This document shows positions 7,197 through 14,538 of a DNA stretch of 19,350 nt, piece by piece. Positions within the stretch are counted from its first letter, which is position 1, and each line of letters opens with the position of its first letter. Below the pieces are notes generated by a model. It searched no databases and was not told the origin of the DNA. It saw nothing but the letters and a program-made list of their open reading frames with translations. This DNA is from Multiplicimicrobium sp043718225 (GTDB lineage: Bacteria; Omnitrophota; Omnitrophia; Omnitrophales; Aquincolibacteriaceae). The translations under genes and the position numbers were made by a program. The DNA lies in contig JAYSWD010000068.1 of the NCBI GenBank assembly GCA_043718225.1, forward strand, positions 1 through 19,350, read 5' to 3'.

Positions 7197-8414
7197 TCAA
7201 TTTTTTTCTTTATGTGCAGTAAACATTTGCTGCTCTTTTAAATAAGCCTGATACACCGGCGAAACTTCGCGCAAAGATTCAACGATGCCGGTTACGCGTT
7301 TAATGGTGTAATCAATTTCTGCTTCAGTATTAAAACGTCCGACGCCGAAACGGATCGAAGTCAGCGCATCGGGCTCATCCACCCCGCAGGCGCGTAAAAC
7401 AAAGGAAGGTTCCATGCTCGCGGAAGTACAGGCAGAGCCCGAGGAAACCGCGATTTCTTCCGTGATCGCCGCCATTAAATCAGCGCCGTCCACATACGGA
7501 AAACTGACGTTTAAATTGTTCGGCAATCGGTGCTCGGGATGTCCGTGCACGGAAATATTGGGCAGATTTTTTTTAAGTCCCGCTTCCAGCTTGTCGCGTA
7601 ATTTGCGGCAATGCGCGGCTTCTTTTTCAAGTTCGCGCGCCCCGAGCTCACAGCATTCGCCGAACGCGGCGATCAGCGGCACATTCAATGTGCCCGACCG
7701 CATTCCGCGCTCATGTCCTCCGCCGTGAATCAAAGCCGCCAGGCGGACCTGCGGACTGCGGCGGCGTACATACAACGCGCCGATGCCTTTGGGTCCGTAC
7801 ATTTTATGCGCCGAAAAACCCAAAATATCGACACCGAGTTCTTTCACGTCGATTTTTATTTTGCCCACAGCCTGCGCCGCGTCGCAATGAAAAATAATAT
7901 TATGTTCTTTCGCAATCTGCCCGATTTCGGCGATGGGTTGAATGGTTCCGATTTCATTATTCGCGAACATGACCGAAACCAAAATCGTTTCGTCGGTGAT
8001 CGACTTTTTGAGATCCTTCAAAGAAATTCTTCCCGCGCGGTCCACGGGCAAATAAGTGATTTGATAACCCTGCGTCTGCAGATATTTCGCGCTGTCGAGC
8101 ACGGCCTTATGTTCCGTCACCTGCGTAATGATATGCTTGCCGCGGTCTTTGTAAGTTTCCGCAATGCCCTTCAAAGCCATATTGTCGGATTCAGTGGTGC
8201 CGCTCGTGAAAATAATTTCTTCGGGTGTAGCGCCGATAAAATGCGCAATTTGCGCGCGCCCTTTCTCGACGATTTTCTGCGCTTCCCAGCCGAAAGAATG
8301 CGTGCGGCTCGCTGCGTTGCCGAAAGCGGTGGTATAGGCCGGAAGCATGGCTTGCAGGACCCTCGGATCCACAGGAGTGGTGGCATGATTATCGAGATAA
8401 ATAGGGAGTTTCAT
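7197..8414 (-). CDS. iscS: cysteine desulfurase, IscS type
   Basis: This PLP enzyme takes sulfur from cysteine for iron-sulfur clusters, tRNA thiolation and cofactors. The 405-residue chain starts with the family motif YLDNHATTP and has TEH-K (H102, stacking on PLP), HCDAAQA and SAHK with the PLP lysine at 204. SSGSACTS carries the active-site cysteine at 329 in a long mobile loop, which marks the IscS/NifS group rather than SufS. It leads an iscS-iscA unit with nine bases between the genes. No iscR or iscU is present in the window. The ATG has no ribosome-binding site, and a TATAAT box lies eight bases upstream, so the mRNA may be leaderless. Confidence 0.95.
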   Translation of the reverse strand: MKLPIYLDNHATTPVDPRVLQAMLPAYTTAFGNAASRTHSFGWEAQKIVEKGRAQIAHFIGATPEEIIFTSGTTESDNMALKGIAETYKDRGKHIITQVTEHKAVLDSAKYLQTQGYQITYLPVDRAGRISLKDLKKSITDETILVSVMFANNEIGTIQPIAEIGQIAKEHNIIFHCDAAQAVGKIKIDVKELGVDILGFSAHKMYGPKGIGALYVRRRSPQVRLAALIHGGGHERGMRSGTLNVPLIAAFGECCELGARELEKEAAHCRKLRDKLEAGLKKNLPNISVHGHPEHRLPNNLNVSFPYVDGADLMAAITEEIAVSSGSACTSASMEPSFVLRACGVDEPDALTSIRFGVGRFNTEAEIDYTIKRVTGIVESLREVSPVYQAYLKEQQMFTAHKEKN

Positions 8415-8422
8415 AGAGGCAA

Positions 8423-8428
8423 ATTATA
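8423..8428 (-). promoter_or_regulatory. -10 box of the iscS promoter
   Basis: A perfect TATAAT preceded by TGA (an extended -10 pattern) lies eight bases before the iscS ATG. No good -35 hexamer is visible. Transcription would start at or within a base or two of the ATG. Confidence 0.55.
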
Positions 8429-8464
8429 TCAGACAGAAGACCAAAGACTGAGTGGAAAAAATAC

Positions 8465-8797
8465 TTAAAAAGAACGAACTTTAGAGAAATAGCTATAGAG
8501 AACAACCCCTGCCGCCACAAAAAGAATCCCCACCATCAAAAATAGCCAGTTAAAAAAGACCAAAAAACTCTTGGCCTGATTAATTGCCCGCGTATCTTTA
8601 TAGGAATCGGCCGCAATAAAATGCCCCACCATCACAAGCACAATCCAAAAAAATGTAAAAGTAAACGCCGGCGCGAAGGGAATCACCCAAATCAATTCGT
8701 AGGCGTCATAATGCGCCGCCGCGCGATGAGCGCCGGGAAGCGCGGATAAAACTACAAAAACACTGAAAAAAATTTGAAAAATGCGTATTTTTTGCAT
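8465..8797 (-). CDS. small membrane protein of unknown function
   Basis: The product has 110 residues with three hydrophobic segments: residues 4-22 (a signal-like or anchor segment), about 42-62, and about 75-104 (possibly two short helices or one long one). Between them lies AAAHYDAYELIWVIP, and a basic KVRSF ends the chain. GGAGTGA seven bases before the ATG is a clear ribosome-binding site, which supports a real gene. I do not recognise the family. Upstream lies a repeat nest with a strong palindrome; downstream, after 50 bases, is iscS with its own promoter. Conservation of neighbours would be needed to guess a role. Confidence 0.7.
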   Translation of the reverse strand: MQKIRIFQIFFSVFVVLSALPGAHRAAAHYDAYELIWVIPFAPAFTFTFFWIVLVMVGHFIAADSYKDTRAINQAKSFLVFFNWLFLMVGILFVAAGVVLYSYFSKVRSF

Positions 8798-8847
8798 TAA
8801 AAGTCACTCCGACGGACCGTGATCCACGAAAAATCTAACAGCGCAAT

Positions 8848-8894
8848 CAATAAACTCCCACGGCTCTGCTCTGCCGAGCCGTGGGAGTTTATTG
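8848..8894. repeat. perfect 19-base inverted repeat
   Basis: CAATAAACTCCCACGGCTC pairs exactly with its complement across a nine-base loop (8848-8866 with 8876-8894). On the minus strand it stands between the DsbD-like gene with its repeats and the small membrane gene. It lacks a T tract, so it would insulate or stabilise transcripts rather than act as a standard terminator; it may equally be a dispersed palindrome. Confidence 0.6.
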
Positions 8895-8902
8895 GATCAG
8901 GA

Positions 8903-9044
8903 AACTTTGCCAAAGGCAAATTTCTCCGATGAAAGCCTTCTCTCCCTCAACCGATGCGCGATGCTCAAAGAAGAAACATGTCGAGGGCGAGTTCCGCAGC
9001 AAAGCGAGGACTGTGTGAGCCCGCGACATGTTTCTTTGCGAGCC
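8903..9044 (-). repeat. structured dispersed repeat, copy B
   Basis: This is the second copy of the element at 2577-2716. Hairpin one pairs AAGGC (8913-8917) with GCCTT (8935-8939) around TTTCTCCGATGAAA. Hairpin two pairs a perfect 13-base repeat (8971-8983 with 9024-9036). The conserved core GCGAGTTCCGCAGC, AAAGCGAGGACTGTGTGAGC fills the loop. Where copy A has GAGGC/GCCTC, copy B has AAGGC/GCCTT; where A has AAGAAACTCGGT/ACCGAGTTTCTT, B has AAGAAACATGTCG/CGACATGTTTCTT. Pairing is kept while sequence changes. It lies downstream of the minus-strand DsbD-like gene. Confidence 0.75.
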
Positions 9045-9049
9045 TCTAG

Positions 9050-9069
9050 ATTCCCGCCTTCGCGGGAAT
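9050..9069. repeat. ATTCCCGC-CTTC-GCGGGAAT palindrome
   Basis: An eight-pair stem with a four-base loop, followed by GACAGA, of the widespread ATTCCC/GGGAAT short-repeat class. A long-loop relative is at 2794-2837. Its translation in one frame gives the familiar FPRRRES peptide seen in spurious hypothetical proteins. Confidence 0.75.
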
Positions 9070-9074
9070 GACAG

Positions 9075-9096
9075 ATTGCTTCGCTCTGCTCGCAAT
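9075..9096. repeat. ATTGC...GCAAT short palindrome
   Basis: ATTGCTTCGCTCTGCTCGCAAT is followed by GACA. It belongs to a type of short repeat seen beside ATTCCC palindromes in many bacterial genomes. It lies between the DsbD-like stop and the ATTCCCGC palindrome. Confidence 0.55.
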
Positions 9097-9119
9097 GACA
9101 ATCAGGAATAAAAATTAGT

Positions 9120-10313
9120 TTAAGCCTTCCCCGAATCTAGTTCACGCTTATAAGCTTTCAGCAAAAGCAAAAACTCATCGGCACCGATGTAGCCCGTCGT
9201 ACGCATCGGTTTAATTTCATTTCCATTGGGGTCTAAAAATAAAATTGTCGGGACGCCTTCGATTTGAAACATATCCACAGCGGCCTGCGTGTCGGCATTG
9301 TCTTCTTTGGTGAGATCCACTTTAATTTTTCGAAAACCGGCCAAAGCGTTTACGACGGCCGGATTGCGGTAAGTGGTTGCGTCCATTTCATGGCAAGGAA
9401 TACACCAATCCGCGTAGAAATCATAAATAGCGGGCTGGCGCGCCGCTTTGGTTTCCGCCGCAATCGAGGGTTTGTACGCTTCCCAGGCAACTGACGTGGA
9501 GGGCGTCGATTTAAAAATCAAAAACGCCGCCGCGGCCAATAAAATAACCCCGCATACTTTTTGAAATATTTTAAACGGCAATTTATGGTTTCCGCGTTCG
9601 ATAAAACCCAAATAAATTCCGGCGGCAATCATATCCGCCGGAATCACCCACTTTAAAAGTGTCGGCTTAAAGGCAAGCGCGAAATAAAAGAAAGCCCAGC
9701 CAAACATAATAAAACCCAAGGCTTTTTTGACCCAGATCAGCCATGCCCCCGACTTAGGAAGATGCTTCATGCTTCCGGAAAAAGTCCCAAAAATTAAATA
9801 CGGCATGGAAAGCCCGATCGAAAGCACGAAAAAAACCATGAAAGCATGCGCGGGATTGTTTTGAACGGCGGTATTGGCAAGCAAGGCCACTACCGGGGGG
9901 CCGACACAAGGCGCGGCGATGAGTCCCGCCATGACGCCGGAAATAAAATAGCGCGTGAAAATATTTTTTGATAGATTCTGCGGCAGCCCGGGAACATGAA
10001 AATGGAAAAGGTCAAACATTGAAAGCGCCGGAATAAAAAGAAACAATCCGATTGCCGCCAGCATCCAGGGATTTTGCAGCCATGAGCCCAGAATTTTCCC
10101 GGTCGCGGCCGCAAACGCACCGAGAGCGCTATACATTAATACAATTCCCAAAACGTAAATCAACGCGTGTAAAAATGCGCGCCGTTTATCGCCTGTTTCA
10201 TGCGCAAACAGCGAAACCGTGATTGAAAGCATGGGGTAGACACAAGGCGTGAGATTGAGCGAGAGCCCTAAAAAAAAAACGGCAGTCAGGGAAATGTCGT
10301 GGTTAAAAAGCAT
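9120..10313 (-). CDS. dsbD: DsbD-like thiol:disulfide interchange protein (beta and gamma domains)
   Basis: DsbD passes electrons from cytoplasmic thioredoxin across the inner membrane to periplasmic thiol proteins. The 397 residues comprise an eight-helix membrane domain (about 8-270) with the two redox cysteines in LTPCVYPM (C24) and APCVGPP (C136). A C-terminal thioredoxin domain follows with YADWCIPC (C304, C307) and a cis-proline at GVPT. The N-terminal periplasmic alpha domain of the E. coli protein is absent, so the partner that takes up the electrons must be encoded elsewhere; the protein could also be described as a CcdA-thioredoxin fusion. It begins 12 bases after the stop of the diguanylate cyclase gene, so the two probably share an mRNA. 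No clear ribosome-binding site is visible. Two repeats follow its stop closely. Confidence 0.92.
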   Translation of the reverse strand: MLFNHDISLTAVFFLGLSLNLTPCVYPMLSITVSLFAHETGDKRRAFLHALIYVLGIVLMYSALGAFAAATGKILGSWLQNPWMLAAIGLFLFIPALSMFDLFHFHVPGLPQNLSKNIFTRYFISGVMAGLIAAPCVGPPVVALLANTAVQNNPAHAFMVFFVLSIGLSMPYLIFGTFSGSMKHLPKSGAWLIWVKKALGFIMFGWAFFYFALAFKPTLLKWVIPADMIAAGIYLGFIERGNHKLPFKIFQKVCGVILLAAAAFLIFKSTPSTSVAWEAYKPSIAAETKAARQPAIYDFYADWCIPCHEMDATTYRNPAVVNALAGFRKIKVDLTKEDNADTQAAVDMFQIEGVPTILFLDPNGNEIKPMRTTGYIGADEFLLLLKAYKRELDSGKA

Positions 10314-10325
10314 ATGCTGTGAAAA

Positions 10326-11177
10326 TTATGGAATCACGATACTTTCGATTCCGTTTTTTCCTTTTTTCTTGGTTAGATACATTTGTTTATCCGCGGCGGC
10401 GATCAAAGCTTCCGCATTGCCCGGAGCCGTAATAAATGTTGCCGCACCGACGCTGACGGTAATTGAAAATAAATGTTCATTCATAATCTGCGCGAGTTGA
10501 TTTAATCTTTTTAGCACAAATTGAATTCCCTTTTCGTCGGTTTCAGGCATCAGCACGGCAAACTCATCACCGCCCAGGCGTGCTATAAAATCAGTCGTGC
10601 GTGTCGCCTTTCGAAGTGTATTCGCGAAGGTTTTTAAAAAGCGGTCACCTGTTCCGTGTCCATAGCGGTCATTAATGTTTTTAAAATCATCCACATCCAC
10701 ATAAGCCACTGAAACGGGCCGCTGATACCTTTTGCAGCGCGCCACCTCGGCTTCGGCAGCTTCCCAAAACGCGCGCCGATTCAAAAGCCCGGTCAGCGCG
10801 TCCATGCGCGCGTAAGCAGCTTCTTTTTTCACGCGGTCTTGAATAAGAATCAGGAAAATAAACGCAAATGCACGCAAAACGGCATTGATGTAGGGCGTCC
10901 ATAGCCAGGCATATTCGCGCGCGTGAATCAAGTTTTCCGTCAAACCGACAGCGACCGTAATTACCGCAACAATCATGCAAGCGCGCAACCTGAAATGAAT
11001 CGCCGCAAGCGCGACGGGAATCAAATAGAGGAGTGCGAAAGAGATTCTCGAAGAAACATAATGATCAACAGCCGCAATCAACGCAATCAGCAGAACAATA
11101 AGTGTCATCCAGAGAAAAGGCTTGCTCTGATTAAAACGTTCCGCCCACTTGATTTTTTTTATTTTTCGGTGTTGCAT
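10326..11177 (-). CDS. membrane-bound diguanylate cyclase (GGDEF domain)
   Basis: The protein makes the second messenger cyclic di-GMP. Residues 1-115 carry a basic start and four hydrophobic segments (about 22-38, 46-61, 66-82, 97-113) that act as membrane sensor or anchor; the type is not assigned. A linker leads to the GGDEF domain (about 123-283) with DALTGLLNRR, DVDDFKNIND, RYGHGTGD and an intact GGDEF (202-206). RTTD (193-196) lies five residues before it and is the product-inhibition I-site. The enzyme therefore looks active and feedback-controlled. No c-di-GMP effector is visible in the window. It is followed at 12 bases by the DsbD-like gene. The spacer upstream (11178-11291) contains GATAAT as a possible -10 box. 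Confidence 0.93.
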   Translation of the reverse strand: MQHRKIKKIKWAERFNQSKPFLWMTLIVLLIALIAAVDHYVSSRISFALLYLIPVALAAIHFRLRACMIVAVITVAVGLTENLIHAREYAWLWTPYINAVLRAFAFIFLILIQDRVKKEAAYARMDALTGLLNRRAFWEAAEAEVARCKRYQRPVSVAYVDVDDFKNINDRYGHGTGDRFLKTFANTLRKATRTTDFIARLGGDEFAVLMPETDEKGIQFVLKRLNQLAQIMNEHLFSITVSVGAATFITAPGNAEALIAAADKQMYLTKKKGKNGIESIVIP

Positions 11178-11291
11178 GCAAATAATTAACCTGTCGCTTT
11201 TTTATTATCGGCCAACCGGTTTTTTTCCGAACAGCTCATTCAATGCCGGCGCATAGAAAATGGTTTCGCATGAGTTTACTGGATGCCAACA

Positions 11292-12791
11292 TCAAGTTCC
11301 GCAAAAAGTTTGCGCGACACGTTCTTCAGGCTTGGGCGGACGCATCAAGTCAGCTGATTGCGGCTGATCTTCATACGGCCGCGCCAAAACCTCAATCAGC
11401 CGATCCATGAAGGTGAAATCATTTTTTTGCATGGCCGCGCAAATCGCCTGTTCCACACGGTGATTGCGTGGAATAAAAGCCGGATTCACGGCATTCATCG
11501 CCCGGAAAACTTCCTGTGCGGATCGGCCTTGTTTTAAAACGTGTTCATTCCAGCGCATAAGCCAAACTTCCAATGCCTGCGATTGATTAAAAACTTCAAG
11601 CAAACGCGGCGGAGCTTTCTTCTCACCCGCCGCGGCGCTTAAATAGCGAAATGCAAGCGTGTAATCGGCTTTATTTTTTTGCATCAATTCTAAATAATCT
11701 AATATCAAACTCAGATCCTCCGGGCCCGCCTGTAATAAACCGATTTTTTGACAAGCCGCTTGCGACCATGCGTTTTGAAAAACGGTTTCAAAATAGTCCG
11801 CTGCTTCCTGCGCCATCTTCATCGCTTGCGCGGAATCTTCATGCAATAAAAATAAAAGACAAGTCGTTAAACTGCTCATATTCTGCGCGGCTATCACCGC
11901 CTGATTGCCAAACGCATAACGTCCATGATGGTCAATTGAACTAAAAACCGCCGCGGGATCATACTCATCCATAAAAGCGCAGGGGCCATAATCAATCGTT
12001 TCACCGGAAACAGAAGTGTTGTCTGTATTCATAACGCCGTGAATAAAACCCACACGCATCCAATTTACAACCAATTCCGCTTTCGCGCGCGAAATCGCTT
12101 TGAGCATTTCGAAATAAGATTGCGGCTGGCTTTGCCGTAGTTGGTTTTGAAGGGCGGGATAATGCCGCGCCATGACGTAATCCGCCAATATTTTTAACGC
12201 TTCTTTGTCTTCACGCGCCGCGAAATATTCAAATGTCCCGACCCGAATGTGACTTGCGGCAATGCGTGTCAAAATCGCGCCGGGCAAGGAAATTTCACGC
12301 ATCACTTCTTCGCCGGTTGTCACCATAGCAAGGGACCTGGTCGTGGGAATACCCAGGCCATACATCGCTTCACTCATAATATATTCGCGCATCACAGGCC
12401 CTAATGCCGCGCGGCCGTCCCCTTGCCGTGAAAAACGTGTTTGCCCCGAACCTTTAAGCTGAATATCGCGCCGTTTTCCGTCGATTCCCACAATTTCTCC
12501 GAGCAAAATCGCGCGGCCATCCCCGAGCTGCGGCACAAAATGCCCGAACTGATGCCCCGCGTAAGCCTGCGCGATCGGTTCCGATCCGGGTAAAATTTGA
12601 TTTCCCGAAAAAATCGCCGCCCAATGATCTAGAGAAACACCTTCGGCGTTAATTCCCAGTTCCTGTGCCAACTTAAAATTAAGGCGAATGAGTTTCGGTG
12701 CTTTAACCGGAACAGGATTAACCCGTTCGTAAAACCGTTCGGGCAAACGGGAGTAGGTATTATCAAATGGAATCTTCGGCAATTTACTCAT
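11292..12791 (-). CDS. selO: protein adenylyltransferase SelO (YdiU family)
   Basis: SelO is a pseudokinase-fold enzyme that transfers AMP from ATP to Ser, Thr or Tyr of target proteins and is linked to redox stress. The 499 residues match the family length. Seen in order: AYAGHQFGHFVPQLGDGRA, QLKGSGQTRFSRQGDGRAA with the ATP-orienting K113, HGVMNTDN (D257) and IDYGP (D267), the inverted-ATP active-site acids. The chain ends with CGT, where some eukaryotic homologues carry selenocysteine; here the codon is TGC. A TATAAT box six bases before the ATG and no ribosome-binding site suggest a leaderless mRNA. The sequence shows no shared operon with the diguanylate cyclase 114 bases downstream. Confidence 0.95.
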   Translation of the reverse strand: MSKLPKIPFDNTYSRLPERFYERVNPVPVKAPKLIRLNFKLAQELGINAEGVSLDHWAAIFSGNQILPGSEPIAQAYAGHQFGHFVPQLGDGRAILLGEIVGIDGKRRDIQLKGSGQTRFSRQGDGRAALGPVMREYIMSEAMYGLGIPTTRSLAMVTTGEEVMREISLPGAILTRIAASHIRVGTFEYFAAREDKEALKILADYVMARHYPALQNQLRQSQPQSYFEMLKAISRAKAELVVNWMRVGFIHGVMNTDNTSVSGETIDYGPCAFMDEYDPAAVFSSIDHHGRYAFGNQAVIAAQNMSSLTTCLLFLLHEDSAQAMKMAQEAADYFETVFQNAWSQAACQKIGLLQAGPEDLSLILDYLELMQKNKADYTLAFRYLSAAAGEKKAPPRLLEVFNQSQALEVWLMRWNEHVLKQGRSAQEVFRAMNAVNPAFIPRNHRVEQAICAAMQKNDFTFMDRLIEVLARPYEDQPQSADLMRPPKPEERVAQTFCGT

Positions 12792-12797
12792 GCTGCC

Positions 12798-12803
12798 ATT
12801 ATA
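12798..12803 (-). promoter_or_regulatory. -10 box of the selO promoter
   Basis: TATAAT lies six bases before the selO ATG with no ribosome-binding site between. No clear -35 box is seen; a TGAGGC/GCCTCA hairpin (12825-12839) lies just upstream, between this box and the stop of the exonuclease gene. Confidence 0.5.
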
Positions 12804-12851
12804 ACGGAAATGAGAAGTTGCGGTTGAGGCGTAGCCTCAGAGCAGAAATAA

Positions 12852-13472
12852 TCAGAACAAGCTTGAAGGGAAATCGGCAGGCTTCGTTTTCGAATGATTG
12901 AGAATAGCCTCGGCTTCATTTTTCCAATTCACCGGGATTTCATAGGTTTTAAAATCCCAGGTCGAAGTAAAAAGGATTTTTCCTTCGCGGCAGCCATATT
13001 CAAAAACTTCTCTGGTGATGCGCACATCTTCCAGGCAATATTTTTTAAGTTCGTCAATGCGGTTTTCTTTCCAATACATAATCGCGTCGAGGCCCGAGCC
13101 GGATTTTTTTGTTTTCAATGTGGGCTTCGCGACACTATCTAGCGATGCGCGATGGCCGCGGTTCTTTTCAATCTCGGTCATCAAATCTAAATGCGGAAAA
13201 CGGTCAACGGGGGTAAAAAAATAATTGGAAAGCACGGGAAGGTCAAAACCGAGAGAGTTAAATCCGAGCAAAAGCTCCGCTTTTTGAAAGCGTTTATCGA
13301 GCTCCATTAATTCTTTTTCGTCGTAAGTTTTATATTCGCCGGTGAGATACTCATAAACCCCAACCACTGAAACGCGCAGTTTTTTGAACGCCTCAGCGCG
13401 GGATTTGCCGGTTTCCTGAAACGTATTCTGAGTTTCAATATCGAATACGATGATGTCTTTGCCGGAAAACAT
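12852..13472 (-). CDS. DEDDy-family 3'-5' exonuclease-like protein
   Basis: The 206-residue chain has an RNase H-like exonuclease fold pattern. FDIET gives D11 and E13 (Exo I), GFNSLGFDLPVL gives N72 and D77 (Exo II), and KKYCLEDVRITREVF gives Y145 and D149 (Exo III, Y-x3-D, the DEDDy type). These residues bind two metal ions and hydrolyse DNA or RNA from the 3' end. The closest described relatives are stand-alone exonuclease-like domains of the YprB kind; polymerase-type proofreading cannot be excluded, but no polymerase domain is present. It is the single gene between two spacers, one with a long hairpin upstream. Its substrate is unknown. Confidence 0.82.
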   Translation of the reverse strand: MFSGKDIIVFDIETQNTFQETGKSRAEAFKKLRVSVVGVYEYLTGEYKTYDEKELMELDKRFQKAELLLGFNSLGFDLPVLSNYFFTPVDRFPHLDLMTEIEKNRGHRASLDSVAKPTLKTKKSGSGLDAIMYWKENRIDELKKYCLEDVRITREVFEYGCREGKILFTSTWDFKTYEIPVNWKNEAEAILNHSKTKPADFPSSLF

Positions 13473-13585
13473 AAGTTAAAGCTTAAAGTTTAAAACTCAA
13501 AACCATAACTTAAAACCCAAATCTGATCGAACACTTTTGAGCTTTTATCTGTGGATTTGGGCTTTAAGTTTTGAGTCATAAACTT
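13473..13585. repeat. spacer hairpin built from ACTCAAAAC-type units
   Basis: The left arm (13494-13523) and right arm (13554-13576) pair over CCCAAATC/GATTTGGG, AACTTAAA/TTTAAGTT and ACTCAA/TTGAGT, with one mismatch and one CCAT bulge. The sequence is made of short degenerate words such as ACTCAAAAC, CATAACTT and AAAGCTT. The same words make up the spacers at 14430-14538 and 18614-18725. Confidence 0.65.
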
Positions 13586-14395
13586 TTATGTACCCATAAT
13601 TCTATAGCCACAATCTGCGTAGATAACTTCTCCGGTAATTCCGCTGCCCAGCGGGCTCAAAAGAAAAAACGCGGCGTTCGCGACTTCTTCGATTTCAACA
13701 TTGCGGCCAAGCGGTGATTTTTTGGCGTGATTATCAAGCATTGTCGTGAAACCCGCGATGCCACGCGCGGCAAGAGTATTCACCGGCCCCGCGGAAACGC
13801 CGTTGACGCGGATATTTTTCTTCCCCATATCCGCGGCGAGATAGCGGATCGAAGATTCAAGCGCGGCTTTAGCTGTCCCCATCACGTTATAATTCGTGAT
13901 CACTTTTTCGGAACCGAGATAAGTCAGCGCCACAATCGAGCCGCCGTCTTTTTCCATTAAAGGTTCCGCGGCTTTCGCGAGCGCGATGAGAGAGAAAGCG
14001 CTGATTTCCTGAGCCAATTTAAAACCGTCGCGGGAAGTCTCAACCATGCGGCCGCTAATATCTTCTTTCTTAGCGAAAGCGATGCAATGCACGAGATAAT
14101 CAAGTTTTCCGAAATCTTTCGCGAGGCCATCAAATGCGACTTTGATCTGCCCATCATCATTTACATCGCAAGGATAAAGCGGCGAAGTTGCGGGCAAAGT
14201 TGCAGCAAGTTCGGCGACATTCTCTTTAAGGCGGTCGCCTTGATAGGTAAAAGCAAGCTGACAGCCATGGTTGGATAACGCCTGCGCGATTCCCCACGCG
14301 ATACTGCGCTTGTTCGCAACGCCGCAAACAAGGCCTTTCTTGCCTTTCAAAAAATTAGATTTGAAAACCGGTTGTTCAACTTGAGTTTCTGACAT
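13586..14395 (-). CDS. fabI: enoyl-[acyl-carrier-protein] reductase (NADH)
   Basis: FabI carries out the last reduction of each fatty acid elongation cycle. The 269 residues form a short-chain dehydrogenase of the FabI subgroup. GLVCGVANKRSIAWGIA is the divergent cofactor loop. LTYLGSEK (Y159) and NYNVMGTAKAALE (Y169, K176) give the Tyr-x6-Lys catalytic pair plus the extra Tyr, and NGVSAGPVNTLAARGI is the substrate loop. A strong AGGGGGA site lies before the ATG, and a TATAAT lies 38 bases before it (14434-14439), inside the repeat spacer. This is the triclosan-sensitive enzyme type by family; resistance cannot be judged. Spacers with repeats flank it on both sides, so it is probably a single-gene unit. 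Confidence 0.96.
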   Translation of the reverse strand: MSETQVEQPVFKSNFLKGKKGLVCGVANKRSIAWGIAQALSNHGCQLAFTYQGDRLKENVAELAATLPATSPLYPCDVNDDGQIKVAFDGLAKDFGKLDYLVHCIAFAKKEDISGRMVETSRDGFKLAQEISAFSLIALAKAAEPLMEKDGGSIVALTYLGSEKVITNYNVMGTAKAALESSIRYLAADMGKKNIRVNGVSAGPVNTLAARGIAGFTTMLDNHAKKSPLGRNVEIEEVANAAFFLLSPLGSGITGEVIYADCGYRIMGT

Positions 14396-14429
14396 AAATC
14401 CCCCTAGATATTTTTATAATTTCGAATTT

Positions 14430-14538
14430 TGGCATTATAACTCAAAACTTAAAGTTCAAAAGTCAAAACCATAACTAAAAACTCTTCATCTTTTCGGACA
14501 GTTTTAAGCTTTGAGTTATGGCTTTAAGCCCTGACCTA
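14430..14538. repeat. spacer hairpin with ACTCAAAAC units
   Basis: The left arm reads AACTCAAAACTTAAAG, TTCAAAAGTCAAAACC, ATAACTAAAAACT; the right arm reads AGTTTTAAGCTTTGAG, TTATGGCTTTAAGCC. CCATAACT (14469-14476) pairs with AGTTATGG (14514-14521), and AAAACT with AGTTTT. It is related in words, but not identical, to the spacers at 13473-13585 and 18614-18725. The likely fabI -10 box (14434-14439) lies at its edge. Confidence 0.6.

Noticed and set aside
8889..9101. 70-residue minus-strand open frame containing FPRRRES
   Set aside because: It is the translation of three short repeats, a well-known source of false hypothetical proteins.
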